6,841 bases of DNA from Bog-159 sp035541265 (GCA_035541265.1 DATKNQ010000078.1:1-6841), one strand, 5' to 3'. Counted from the stretch's first letter, positions 1-6,433 are shown. Translations and numbers: made by a program. Notes: generated from the sequence alone by a model not told the origin.

Positions 1-12
1 GCGGCGGAAGCC

Positions 13-63
13 GTCAGTGGAAGCGCCCCGCCGGTAAGCGGGCTCCTTGCGCGGGGCGCTGAC
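13..63. other. GC-rich imperfect hairpin in the 5' flank
   Basis: GTCAG (13-17) pairs with CTGAC (59-63). After a 6-base bulge on the left arm, CGCCCCGC (24-31) pairs with GCGGGGCG (51-58), leaving a 19-base loop. A continuous 10-bp version (22-31 with 51-60) is also possible. The 27-31 arm can instead pair with GCGGG at 38-42, so the folds compete. No T-run follows on either strand, so this is not a standard intrinsic terminator. It could be the end of an upstream transcription unit or a leader structure. No coding frame in positions 1-117 looks real. Confidence 0.4.
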
Positions 64-117
64 AAGGTAAGAAGGTCCCTTTAGATAAATTGTCGAAAAG
101 AGCACATTATTTGTTTC

Positions 118-146
118 TTGACATCTTTGTCGGGCGCAATAATAAT
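118..146 (+). promoter_or_regulatory. sigma70-type promoter upstream of the Ig-like gene
   Basis: A perfect -35 hexamer TTGACA (118-123) is followed by a 17-base spacer and AATAAT (141-146), which matches five of six bases of the -10 consensus. It sits in the most AT-rich stretch of the left flank (about 80-180), including AT-rich bases just upstream of the -35. Transcription would start near 153 and read toward the Ig-like and HEAT genes. The match is by eye against the consensus only. Confidence 0.55.
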
Positions 147-239
147 CTTTGGTCCGAAAATGGATGGTCAAAAACGTAAAGACGCCGGGGCTGCCGGACA
201 TGCTATTCCTTCAGTTACACTGGTCAATGGGGCGACGTC

Positions 240-1361
240 GTGGCGGAACCGGGAGTATGGCCAGCGGGAATTTACGTGTTCCCGGCGCCGGCCAAGCCGG
301 CGCCCCAATCCGGAGGGATCAGCTCGACTTACTGGTTGGTTTCCGGCGGCTTCGACACGATGTACACCATCTGGAATCCGCTGGCCGACCCGCAGGAACT
401 GCTCGTGGTGCTCAACTACCGAAATGGCCAGACCTGGCGGATGCGGCTTTCGCTCGAACCCTATGCCTCCGCGATGCTGGACATCGGAGAGTTAGTGCGA
501 ACGCAGCAGCCGGATCCAGACGGCGAGCCGCTGCCTTTGGATGTGGCGCAGGGCAGCTTACTGCTGACCAGTGCTGCCAATGACACACGGGCGCTGATCA
601 CGGCGGTAATTGCCGGGGGGATTTACAGTCCGCGAAAAGCCACCTGCGGACAAAGTTGCGAAACGTGCGTTGGGATGACCCAGGTTACGGTAAACCCGAC
701 GAGTTTTGCCATACCGAAAGGCGGGCAGAGTCAGGGCTCGTTTTCGTATACGTGGTACACCGGCACGAACTACGACGTTACAGCTTCTTCAAGCTGGAGC
801 AGCAGCGCTTCCCAAGTCCTGAGCGTGCAGACACAGGGGCAGACCCATCCGGGGCTTTCGCAGGGAATGAGCCCGGGAAGCGCGGATATTGCGATTCTTT
901 ACGAGGAGCTGGTTCCGGCCAATGAGGGGCAGATTTGTACCGAGGGCTCACTCCCGCCGTGTCAGGTAATCAACCCGGTCACCGGCCAGCAGGGCCGCGC
1001 GGTCACGCCGACGGTGACCATTCAGGCGCAGAGTGGTTTTATAAGTATGGCTGGCAACGGCCTGGTCGTGATGGGTGGCCCGGGCGGCCTGGCCTCCACG
1101 GCGATAACCGCGGTCGGTAATCCCAGCGGTGGTTCAGTAACATGGACGGCAGGGCCGCACCTGCAGCTTAGCGGGCTAAACTCGGCGAACGCCTCAGTAA
1201 GCGGTACCGCAGCAAGTTCCTCGCCTGGGGACACCTATGTCTCAGTTAACTACGTGGTCAACGGCCAGTCGGCTAGCGCCAGCCTGAGGTTCACCGTTCT
1301 TGTTCCAACTGCGCTACAGACCCCCGTTTCCGGGAGGGCCCCAGGTTACTACTCCTTATAA
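240..1361 (+). CDS. Extracellular Ig-like (BIG2-like) domain protein, 5' part of a frameshifted gene
   Basis: This 373-residue frame from a GTG at 240 is the first part of a broken gene for an exported protein of unknown role. The N-terminal third carries an 'FDTMYTIWNP' block (about residues 38-48) and a conserved-looking Cys motif at C136, C140 and C143 (CxxxCxxC). I recall both from uncharacterised acidobacterial secreted proteins. Residues about 149-215 resemble a BIG2-type Ig-like domain (VTVNPTSFAI, then a dVTASSSWSSS strand), and about 265-350 a second Ig-like domain. The frame is open upstream only to 180 and has no ATG and no signal peptide. Meaningful sequence (YTGQWGDVV) begins before the GTG, so the natural N-terminus is missing or out of frame. 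The only ribosome-binding hint is GGGG at 229-232. At the 3' end the reading stops at a TAA just after a probable frameshift; homology-like sequence continues in another frame. It may be a pseudogene or carry sequencing errors. Confidence 0.6.
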   Translation: MAEPGVWPAGIYVFPAPAKPAPQSGGISSTYWLVSGGFDTMYTIWNPLADPQELLVVLNYRNGQTWRMRLSLEPYASAMLDIGELVRTQQPDPDGEPLPLDVAQGSLLLTSAANDTRALITAVIAGGIYSPRKATCGQSCETCVGMTQVTVNPTSFAIPKGGQSQGSFSYTWYTGTNYDVTASSSWSSSASQVLSVQTQGQTHPGLSQGMSPGSADIAILYEELVPANEGQICTEGSLPPCQVINPVTGQQGRAVTPTVTIQAQSGFISMAGNGLVVMGGPGGLASTAITAVGNPSGGSVTWTAGPHLQLSGLNSANASVSGTAASSSPGDTYVSVNYVVNGQSASASLRFTVLVPTALQTPVSGRAPGYYSL

Positions 1362-1530
1362 CGGGTCAGGAAACAATAAGGGCTATCTCACGACCGTGAC
1401 GTATTACCTATATGCCCAGGCAGCGACATCTGGTGCGATCGTCCTACCCGGCCTGACATTGAAAGAGGTGCTAACGACGACCAGCAATCCGTTGGGCGCT
1501 CAGTTCATTCCGCCGGACCAGCCCCCCTGA
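1300..1530 (+). pseudogene. Ig-like protein gene, middle fragment in the +1 frame
   Basis: This is the continuation of the preceding protein, shifted by one base. Plausible sequence starts around 1327-1350 and reads VTTPYNGSG, then GYLTTVTYYLY and an LTLKEVL segment. This resembles the C-terminal 'TVTYQV.D..G' plus 'V.E.L' region of the acidobacterial family I recall. The start at 1300 is only the first TTG in frame, not a proposed initiation site. The shift from the upstream frame is most simply one extra base in a short homopolymer, for example the C5 run at 1321-1325 or the CCCC in GGGCCCC near 1338-1344. The fragment ends at TGA 1528-1530, directly after a C6 run. Confidence 0.5.
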
Positions 1531-1727
1531 CGGGCACATCAAACTCGGCCGGCATGCTCTGGGATTTCCTCTATGCATATATGCCGGGCGGGCTGCCAAG
1601 CAATTTTTCGGCTTCTAGATCGCAGAGCCTGACCGGAAACGGTTTCCCCATCACGCCGGCCCAGCAACAATCTTACACTCCAACCTATGGGACGGTGGCT
1701 AGCACTCTGCTTCAGGTGCAAAACTGA
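1527..1727 (+). pseudogene. Ig-like protein gene, C-terminal fragment back in the original frame
   Basis: From about 1527 the reading returns to the same frame as the 240-1361 part. It gives 66 residues (LTGTSNSAGMLWDFLYAY through YGTVASTLLQVQN) and ends at TGA 1725-1727. There is no own start and no ribosome-binding site, so this is a tail, not a gene. Restoring one C in the run at 1522-1527 would join QPP to LTGTSN without a stop. The TGA shares its last base with the ATG of the HEAT-repeat gene, as expected for a genuine gene end. That supports this frame being the ancestral one. Confidence 0.5.
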
Positions 1728-3103
1728 TGAAACCTTGGCCGAATCGTCCCGCGGCCGTCGTGCTCGCGGCTTGGGCGCTCTCCACGATGATTGCCGGTAC
1801 GGCGGATCAGCAGGCTTGGGGTGTCCTGCACCTGGCGATCGACTCCGGTGGTGCGAACGCCGACGAAGCGCTCCGGCTGCTTGGAACGATTGACGACGCA
1901 GAGGCGCGCACGCTCATTGAAAGTTCACTCAAGAGCGGAACTCCGTGGGCTGCGGCCGTGGCCGGCGGACTTACGGGATCTCAATGCGCGACTTACCTTC
2001 CGCTTCTGAAACGGTTGGCAGAGAATCCGTCGTTCGAGCCGAAGCCCCCCATCTTGCAGTCCATCGCCAAGGCGAGGACCCCTGAAGCGGCGGCCATACT
2101 GCGAGAGGCCGCGGACGCCAGTGGTGAGCCTGATGCCGGCGCCGCGTTTGGTCTCTTAGAGTCCATGGGGTCCGTTGCCGTGGATGCGCTGGCGACGGAG
2201 GTCCGCGAAGGTCACTCGGCCTTAAAGCGCGAAACGGCGGTTTACTCACTTCCCGGCAGCACTGTCCCCGGTGAAGTGGCGGCGTTCCGGGAGGCCCTCA
2301 GGGATCCAGACGCGGGTGTGCGTCTGGCCGGTGCGTTGCGGCTGGGCCAGTTGGGATCGGCTGCCGGTGAGGCCGAACTGACTGCAGCCGCGGAGGGGAA
2401 TGCTCCAGATGCGCGCCGGGAAGCGGCAGCGGCACTCGCCGCGCTTGGTGCGCCAGGCGCTGCGGGGCGACTCGCCAAGCTGTTGGAGGAACCGAACCGG
2501 GCGGAAAGAATCCGGACCATTTGGACAATCGCGAGGATCGACGGCCCCCGGCTGAAGAATTTTGTTTACGAGAAGGGGCTCGAAAATGAGCCAGATTTCA
2601 GGTCCATGCTTGCGGAAAAACTTCTGAGTCCGGGCGAGCTGCGCGATATGGCGGTACTCGCCTCGATGCTCAGCGATAACGATGAGTCCGTGCGGCTAAT
2701 CGCAGCAGGGCGCTTGTTGTCCACCAGTTTGGCGGACCGCGCCCACACAGTGGTGATGCATGGTCTCCAAAGCGAATCAGGTACTGTGCGGGCCCTCGCG
2801 CTGCAGATCGCCTCCGGAAGCCCGTCGATGGAAGAGGCGCTGTCCGGATTCGTGGCCAGCAGCGACCCCGTCGTCCAGGAAGCGGCGATAGCCGCGGCCG
2901 GCGAGTTGCGGCAGCGCGATAAGTTCTCTCGCCTGGAACCGTATTTGCAGTCGCGGGTGCCGGCAGTCGCCATGGCGGCGGCGAAAGCCTTGCTGTTGAT
3001 TGATGCAGCCGCTGCCAGGCCAATACTGATGCGCGGGCTCAACTCCGATTTAAGTTACGTTAGGATCGACTGCGCCGCCGTGCTCCTGTCGCGGCGATTC
3101 TAG
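1727..3103 (+). CDS. Secreted HEAT-repeat protein
   Basis: This 458-residue protein is built from alpha-helical HEAT-like repeats, a scaffold for protein-protein contacts; no catalytic motif is seen. Residues 1-26 form a signal peptide: Lys2 and Arg7, a hydrophobic core AAVVLAAWAL, and a likely cleavage after AGTA (A26). The mature protein is therefore expected in the periplasm or outside. The clearest repeats run from about 185 to the end (EALRDPDAGVRLAGALRLGQ; also SDNDESVRLIAAGRLL and SSDPVVQEAAIAAAGEL), with more degenerate helical repeats from about 45 to 185. The ATG at 1727 is preceded by AGGTG at 1714-1718 and overlaps the stop of the Ig-like gene as TGATG, so translation was probably coupled. 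The partner is unknown; the neighbouring Ig-like protein is the obvious candidate. Its stop TAG overlaps that of the convergent ribA. The frame is intact over its full length, unlike its neighbour. Confidence 0.8.
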   Translation: MKPWPNRPAAVVLAAWALSTMIAGTADQQAWGVLHLAIDSGGANADEALRLLGTIDDAEARTLIESSLKSGTPWAAAVAGGLTGSQCATYLPLLKRLAENPSFEPKPPILQSIAKARTPEAAAILREAADASGEPDAGAAFGLLESMGSVAVDALATEVREGHSALKRETAVYSLPGSTVPGEVAAFREALRDPDAGVRLAGALRLGQLGSAAGEAELTAAAEGNAPDARREAAAALAALGAPGAAGRLAKLLEEPNRAERIRTIWTIARIDGPRLKNFVYEKGLENEPDFRSMLAEKLLSPGELRDMAVLASMLSDNDESVRLIAAGRLLSTSLADRAHTVVMHGLQSESGTVRALALQIASGSPSMEEALSGFVASSDPVVQEAAIAAAGELRQRDKFSRLEPYLQSRVPAVAMAAAKALLLIDAAAARPILMRGLNSDLSYVRIDCAAVLLSRRF

Positions 3104-3720
3104 AAGCCTTCGAGTAAGTGGCCCATCTTTTCTTTCTTGGTGCGCAGATAGGTCTCAGTCGATCCGAGGGCGGGCACGATGCAGGGCACGCGCTCCTCGA
3201 CAATGACTCCCGCGGCTTCCACCGCCGCCACCTTTTCCGGGTTGTTCGATAGCAGCCGGACGCTCCGCAAGCCGAAGTAGCGCAAAATCTCGCCCGGCAG
3301 TTCGTAATTGCGCAGATCCGATTCGAAGCCCAGGCGCTCGTTCGCTTCCACGGTATCGGCGCCGCCATCCTGCAATTCGTAGGCGCGCAGTTTGTTGAGC
3401 AGGCCGATGCCGCGGCCTTCCTGATGTTCGTAGATCACCAACCCGCGGCCCTCGCCGGCGATCATTTCCAGCGCCAGTTCCAGTTGCGCGCGGCAATCGC
3501 AGCGCAGGCTGTGGAACACATCTCCGGTCAGGCATTGTGAGTGAATGCGCACCAGCGGCGCGCGCGGCCCGTCGGAAAGATCGCCCATCTGCAGAACTAC
3601 CGCTTCTTCCACGCGGTCGCCGAGCCGGCCTTCGAATCCATAGATGCGAAAGTGTCCAAATCGGGTTGGAAAATCCGCTTCGGCAACTTTGTCGAGCTGG
3701 AGCGCGGAAGGAGTCTGCAT
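3100..3720 (-). CDS. ribA: GTP cyclohydrolase II
   Basis: RibA opens GTP to 2,5-diamino-6-ribosylamino-4(3H)-pyrimidinone 5'-phosphate, formate and pyrophosphate, the first step of riboflavin synthesis in the cytoplasm. From the ATG at 3720 the protein has 206 residues, close to the roughly 200 of stand-alone RibA; there is no RibB (DHBP synthase) fusion. Zinc ligands are C63, C74 and C76 in HSQCLTGDVFHSLRCDC. The substrate loop QEGRGIGLLNK is at 100-110. The residues matching the catalytic Tyr, Asp and Arg of E. coli RibA are Y114, D135 and R137. The C-terminus has the family ending TKKEKMGHLL. A longer form from GTG 3789 adds 23 residues (229 in all) but would run across the promoter region and the kinase start, so I prefer ATG 3720. 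No strong ribosome-binding site precedes either start. No other rib gene and no FMN riboswitch are visible. Confidence 0.93.
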   Translation of the reverse strand: MQTPSALQLDKVAEADFPTRFGHFRIYGFEGRLGDRVEEAVVLQMGDLSDGPRAPLVRIHSQCLTGDVFHSLRCDCRAQLELALEMIAGEGRGLVIYEHQEGRGIGLLNKLRAYELQDGGADTVEANERLGFESDLRNYELPGEILRYFGLRSVRLLSNNPEKVAAVEAAGVIVEERVPCIVPALGSTETYLRTKKEKMGHLLEGF

Positions 3721-3750
3721 GGGATCTGTGACTGGTGCTTCGATCCTTTT

Positions 3751-3758
3751 ATTATAAT
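3751..3758. promoter_or_regulatory. Palindromic -10 element shared by ribA and the kinase gene
   Basis: ATTATAAT is its own reverse complement. It contains TATAAT at 3753-3758 on the + strand and TATAAT at 3756-3751 on the - strand, a perfect -10 hexamer in both directions. It lies in a short AT-rich patch within GC-rich surroundings, between ATG 3774 (kinase, +) and ATG 3720 (ribA, -). Predicted transcription starts would leave leaders of roughly 9 and 24 bases. No good -35 hexamer or extended -10 TG is seen on either side, so the assignment rests on the -10 and its position. Confidence 0.45.
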
Positions 3759-3773
3759 GATGTGCGAGCTCGT

Positions 3774-5084
3774 ATGGCGGATTCGTCACTGCTCACACTG
3801 CTGGTAAAACTCGGCGTGGTGGCCTCGCTGGCCAGCATCCTGGTGCGCTGGAGCGCCGTCAAGCGCATGCTGATGCGCGAGAATCGCACGCTGGCACAGC
3901 GCATGAAATTGTCGCTGTGGTTCTCGGCCGTGTTCGGCGCGAGCGTGGCGACGCGCGTGGTGATGAGCAGCTACCGGGCCGTGGATCTGGGCCTGGAAGG
4001 CAGCCTGCTCGCCGGCCTGTTGGGCGGCTACGTGACCGGTCTCGCTTCCGGCATCATGATCTCGATTCCGGCCATGATTCACCGCGAGTATCTGACCATG
4101 CCGCTGCTTGCGGGGCTCGGCGTGCTAGGCGGGCTGCTGCGCGATTGCGCCGCCGATCCAGAAGATATCTGGCGCTTCAGCCCCTTCTTCGATCTGAACC
4201 TGTGGCGCTTCTTCAAGCAGCGCCGCTTCGACCGGCGCAACGCTTTCAACCTCCTGTTCTTTGTCGTGATCCTGTTCGCCGAGTTTCTGCGGCAGGCGCT
4301 CGGCCACGCCTTCGGGGCGCGGGGCCGGATCTTCTATCTGCACCCGGCGCAGAACAGCCTGCTGATGTACCTGGCCGTCTACGCCACCACGATTTTCTCG
4401 GTGACGCTGCCGATCAAGATCTGGAACAATACGCGCACCGAAGGCAAGCTCGAAGAACAGCAGCGCTACCTGATCCAGGCGCGGCTGGAAGCGCTCACCA
4501 GCCAGATCAATCCGCACTTCCTGTTCAACACGCTGAATTCAGTCTCATCGCTGATTCGCACGGATCCGAACCAGGCGCGCGTGATGGTGCTGAAGCTGTC
4601 GAACATCCTACGGCGGCTGTTGCGCAAGCACGACAACTTCAGCGCGCTGCGCGAGGAGATCGCATTCATCGACGATTACCTGTCAATCGAGGTGGTGCGC
4701 TTCGGCGAGAAGCTGCGGTTTGAAAAAGACGTGGCCGCCGATACACTGGACATGCTGGTGCCGAGCATGCTGCTGCAGCCGTTGATCGAGAATTGCGTGA
4801 AGCACGGGCTCAGCAGCAAGGTGGAAGGCGGCACCATCCGGCTGCGCAGCCGGCGCGTGGATGGGCGGCTGCTGCTGTGGGTCGAGGACGATGGCGTAGG
4901 CATCTCCGAAGCCAAGCTGGCGACGCTGCGGGAGCAGGGCATCGGCGTGAGCAACGTGAGCGAGCGGCTCAAAGTGCTGTTCGGTGGCGATCACAAGATG
5001 AACATCGAAAGCCAGCCCGGGCACGGCACGCGCATCGAGATCGAGATTCCGGAATTGCAGACCAGCCTGGTGGCGGCGTCCTGA
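3774..5084 (+). CDS. LytS/YehU-type membrane sensor histidine kinase
   Basis: This 436-residue sensor kinase autophosphorylates on a histidine and would pass the phosphate to a response regulator, usually of the LytTR class in this family. The N-terminal half has about six membrane segments (near residues 5-25, 46-64, 76-100, 107-123, 157-175, 194-214). The GLLGGYVTGLASGI stretch is typical of 5TMR-LYT sensor regions. A coiled linker (about 222-240) leads to the His_kinase dimerisation motif INPHFLFNTLNS with H248 as phospho-acceptor. ATP-binding boxes follow: N box QPLIENCVKHG (N340), G1 DDGVGI (372-377) and G2 GIGVSN (389-394). ATG 3774 is chosen over GTG 3735 because the family core starts there and the earlier start would overlap the promoter and ribA. 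No response regulator adjoins it. The signal sensed cannot be told from sequence; the ribA neighbourhood is divergent and need not be functional. Confidence 0.88.
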   Translation: MADSSLLTLLVKLGVVASLASILVRWSAVKRMLMRENRTLAQRMKLSLWFSAVFGASVATRVVMSSYRAVDLGLEGSLLAGLLGGYVTGLASGIMISIPAMIHREYLTMPLLAGLGVLGGLLRDCAADPEDIWRFSPFFDLNLWRFFKQRRFDRRNAFNLLFFVVILFAEFLRQALGHAFGARGRIFYLHPAQNSLLMYLAVYATTIFSVTLPIKIWNNTRTEGKLEEQQRYLIQARLEALTSQINPHFLFNTLNSVSSLIRTDPNQARVMVLKLSNILRRLLRKHDNFSALREEIAFIDDYLSIEVVRFGEKLRFEKDVAADTLDMLVPSMLLQPLIENCVKHGLSSKVEGGTIRLRSRRVDGRLLLWVEDDGVGISEAKLATLREQGIGVSNVSERLKVLFGGDHKMNIESQPGHGTRIEIEIPELQTSLVAAS

Positions 5085-5087
5085 GTG

Positions 5088-5828
5088 TTAGTGCGGTTCG
5101 AGCTGCTTGTGGAGCGATTGGAATTGCGCCGCGGAGAGATGCACATCGCCCGATAGCGTGATCCACAGGCGCCCTTCCGGGCTTTGCGCAAACTCGACGC
5201 CGCGGATTACCGCCGTACTTCCGATCGCCGGGGGCAGAGCGGAATGGAGGTCGAGGCTCTTGCGGACCGCCGATTGAATGCTGGCCGCGATCTTTTCTTT
5301 GATGGCCGAGCCGAACGAATCGGAGTGCAATAGCTCACCCAGCGATCCATCGGCATCGATCTTCTGCACGTCCGCCTGCATTGCGATTCCGTCCGCGCCC
5401 ACGGACGGCGTGAGTTTCACGACGACCACGCCGTTGCCTCCCACCAGGCGTTTGGTTCGCTCTTTGCCGAATACCTTGGCGCAGGCCCAGCGCTCGTAAT
5501 GGACATTCACGGTGAGCATCGCCACAGGTCTGGCGGGCGCGATCGTGGCGTGTTCCACCGACATCCGTTCGCCGCAGTTGTCCGACCGGTTCAGTTGAGC
5601 GGCCAGCAGCGGGGTGAGATGATCCGCGAAGCCGGCGAGATCGGCTGTGACGGCCAAGCGGAAGACATCCGGCGCCGCTTGCGAAACAGCACCCCACAAC
5701 GTGATCTTCACCGGCTGCCCTTTCACATCGAGTGACGCACTGACCGGCGGAATGCGCAGCATCGTGTCGCCGGCCGCGGCATGCACGGCGAAAATCAGCA
5801 GAAGACCGGGCACCAGGCGAGAGCGCAT
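5088..5828 (-). CDS. Secreted protein of unknown family
   Basis: I do not recognise this 246-residue protein. Residues 1-19/20 are a signal peptide (MRSR, then the core LVPGLLLIFAV, then HAAA or HAAAG before the cleavage site), so it is exported. It has just two cysteines, C85 and C116, which could form a disulphide after export. The body alternates beta-strand-rich stretches (about 38-66, 100-112, 132-158, 205-232) with helical ones (SAIKEKIAASIQSAVRKSLDL, 174-194). The two-part alternation loosely recalls lipid-binding-like folds such as DUF4403, but that is a weak impression. The ATG at 5828 lacks a strong ribosome-binding site. It lies 92 bases downstream of the VOC gene on the same strand and may be cotranscribed with it. 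Its TAA stop is 3 bases from the convergent kinase stop. Confidence 0.7.
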   Translation of the reverse strand: MRSRLVPGLLLIFAVHAAAGDTMLRIPPVSASLDVKGQPVKITLWGAVSQAAPDVFRLAVTADLAGFADHLTPLLAAQLNRSDNCGERMSVEHATIAPARPVAMLTVNVHYERWACAKVFGKERTKRLVGGNGVVVVKLTPSVGADGIAMQADVQKIDADGSLGELLHSDSFGSAIKEKIAASIQSAVRKSLDLHSALPPAIGSTAVIRGVEFAQSPEGRLWITLSGDVHLSAAQFQSLHKQLEPH

Positions 5829-5920
5829 GCAATCCAGTAGATGCTTGCGGCTGCTGGCGAGTTACAGAACTTGCAAGGCTGCGAGCCCCGCGCAGGGCAC
5901 GGCCCGGCCCCACCGCCGGA

Positions 5921-6400
5921 TCAGGATGCCTGAGCCTTGGCGGCGAATGCCGCGGAGCGCTTCTTCATCTCTTCGTTCGACACGTCTTCCTTGTGCGTGG
6001 CGAAGTACCAGGTGTGGCCGAACGGGTCTTCGAACTTGCCGCCGCGATCGCCATAGAACTGGTCGGCCACCGCACGGAGCACCTTGATGCCCGCGGTTTC
6101 CGCGCGCGCCGCCAGGGCGTCCACGTCCTCAACGTAAAGATGAATCGTGACCGGCGAGCCGCCCAGTGTCTTCGGACTGAGGAAATTCATCTCCGGATGC
6201 TCGTCGGCCAGCATGATGTTGGCCTTGCCGATTTTGAGTTCGGCGTGGCCGATGCGCCCGTCGGGACCTGCCAGCCGCAGCGTCTCGATCGCGCCAAATG
6301 CGTTCTTGTAAAACTCGATGGCGCCGGCCGCACCCTTGATTGCCAGGTACGGAGTCGCGCCCTCGAAACCCTCTGGGATTGCTTTTACCGTGTGTGCCAT
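5921..6400 (-). CDS. VOC family (glyoxalase/bleomycin-resistance-like, PhnB type) protein
   Basis: This 159-residue cytoplasmic protein belongs to the vicinal-oxygen-chelate superfamily, PhnB-like branch. It has two beta-alpha-beta-beta-beta modules: residues about 14-66 (TPYLAIKGAAGAIEFYKNAFGA through GHAELKIGKANIMLADE) and about 82-137 (SPVTIHLYVEDVDALAARAE through DQFYGDRGGKFEDPFGHTW). The GDR.G..EDPFGH.W signature is at 117-131. Candidate metal or substrate residues are H52, H87 and E124; whether it binds a metal is unknown. The C-terminal THKEDVSNEEMKKR tail is common in this subgroup. The family covers many reactions, so neither substrate nor reaction can be assigned. The ATG at 6400 has GGAA a few bases upstream. 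It follows the AraC-type gene after 54 bases on the same strand. Confidence 0.88.
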   Translation of the reverse strand: MAHTVKAIPEGFEGATPYLAIKGAAGAIEFYKNAFGAIETLRLAGPDGRIGHAELKIGKANIMLADEHPEMNFLSPKTLGGSPVTIHLYVEDVDALAARAETAGIKVLRAVADQFYGDRGGKFEDPFGHTWYFATHKEDVSNEEMKKRSAAFAAKAQAS

Positions 6401-6433
6401 GGTTCCATTTTCAGCGAGAACCGCCGCCGGCGT

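Noticed and set aside
118..583. Two overlapping open frames (118-495 and 149-583) on the + strand
   Set aside because: Their translations are low-complexity and Arg/Pro/Gly-rich where they overlap the Ig-like frame, with no family resemblance. They are out-of-frame shadows, although the region 149-200 could hold a frameshifted piece of the true N-terminus.
1321..1527. Phase variation at C-runs in the Ig-like gene
   Set aside because: Runs of five and six Cs are short for slipped-strand switching, and two independent changes are needed to restore the frame.
2242..3042. Long - strand open frames opposite the HEAT gene
   Set aside because: They are typical GC-rich antisense shadows of an Ala-rich coding sequence, without a ribosome-binding site or recognisable domain.
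3720..3850. FMN riboswitch upstream of ribA
   Set aside because: The upstream DNA is only a short gap followed by the kinase coding sequence, and I see none of the conserved RFN-element segments.
3917..4723. 268-codon + strand frame inside the kinase gene
   Set aside because: Its translation is Arg/Ala/Pro-rich and lies in an alternative frame of the clearly conserved kinase.
5829..5920. Terminator or small gene between the VOC gene and the secreted protein gene
   Set aside because: There are GC-rich short inverted pieces and a CTTGCAAG palindrome (5870-5877), but no stem with a following T-run and no credible open frame.
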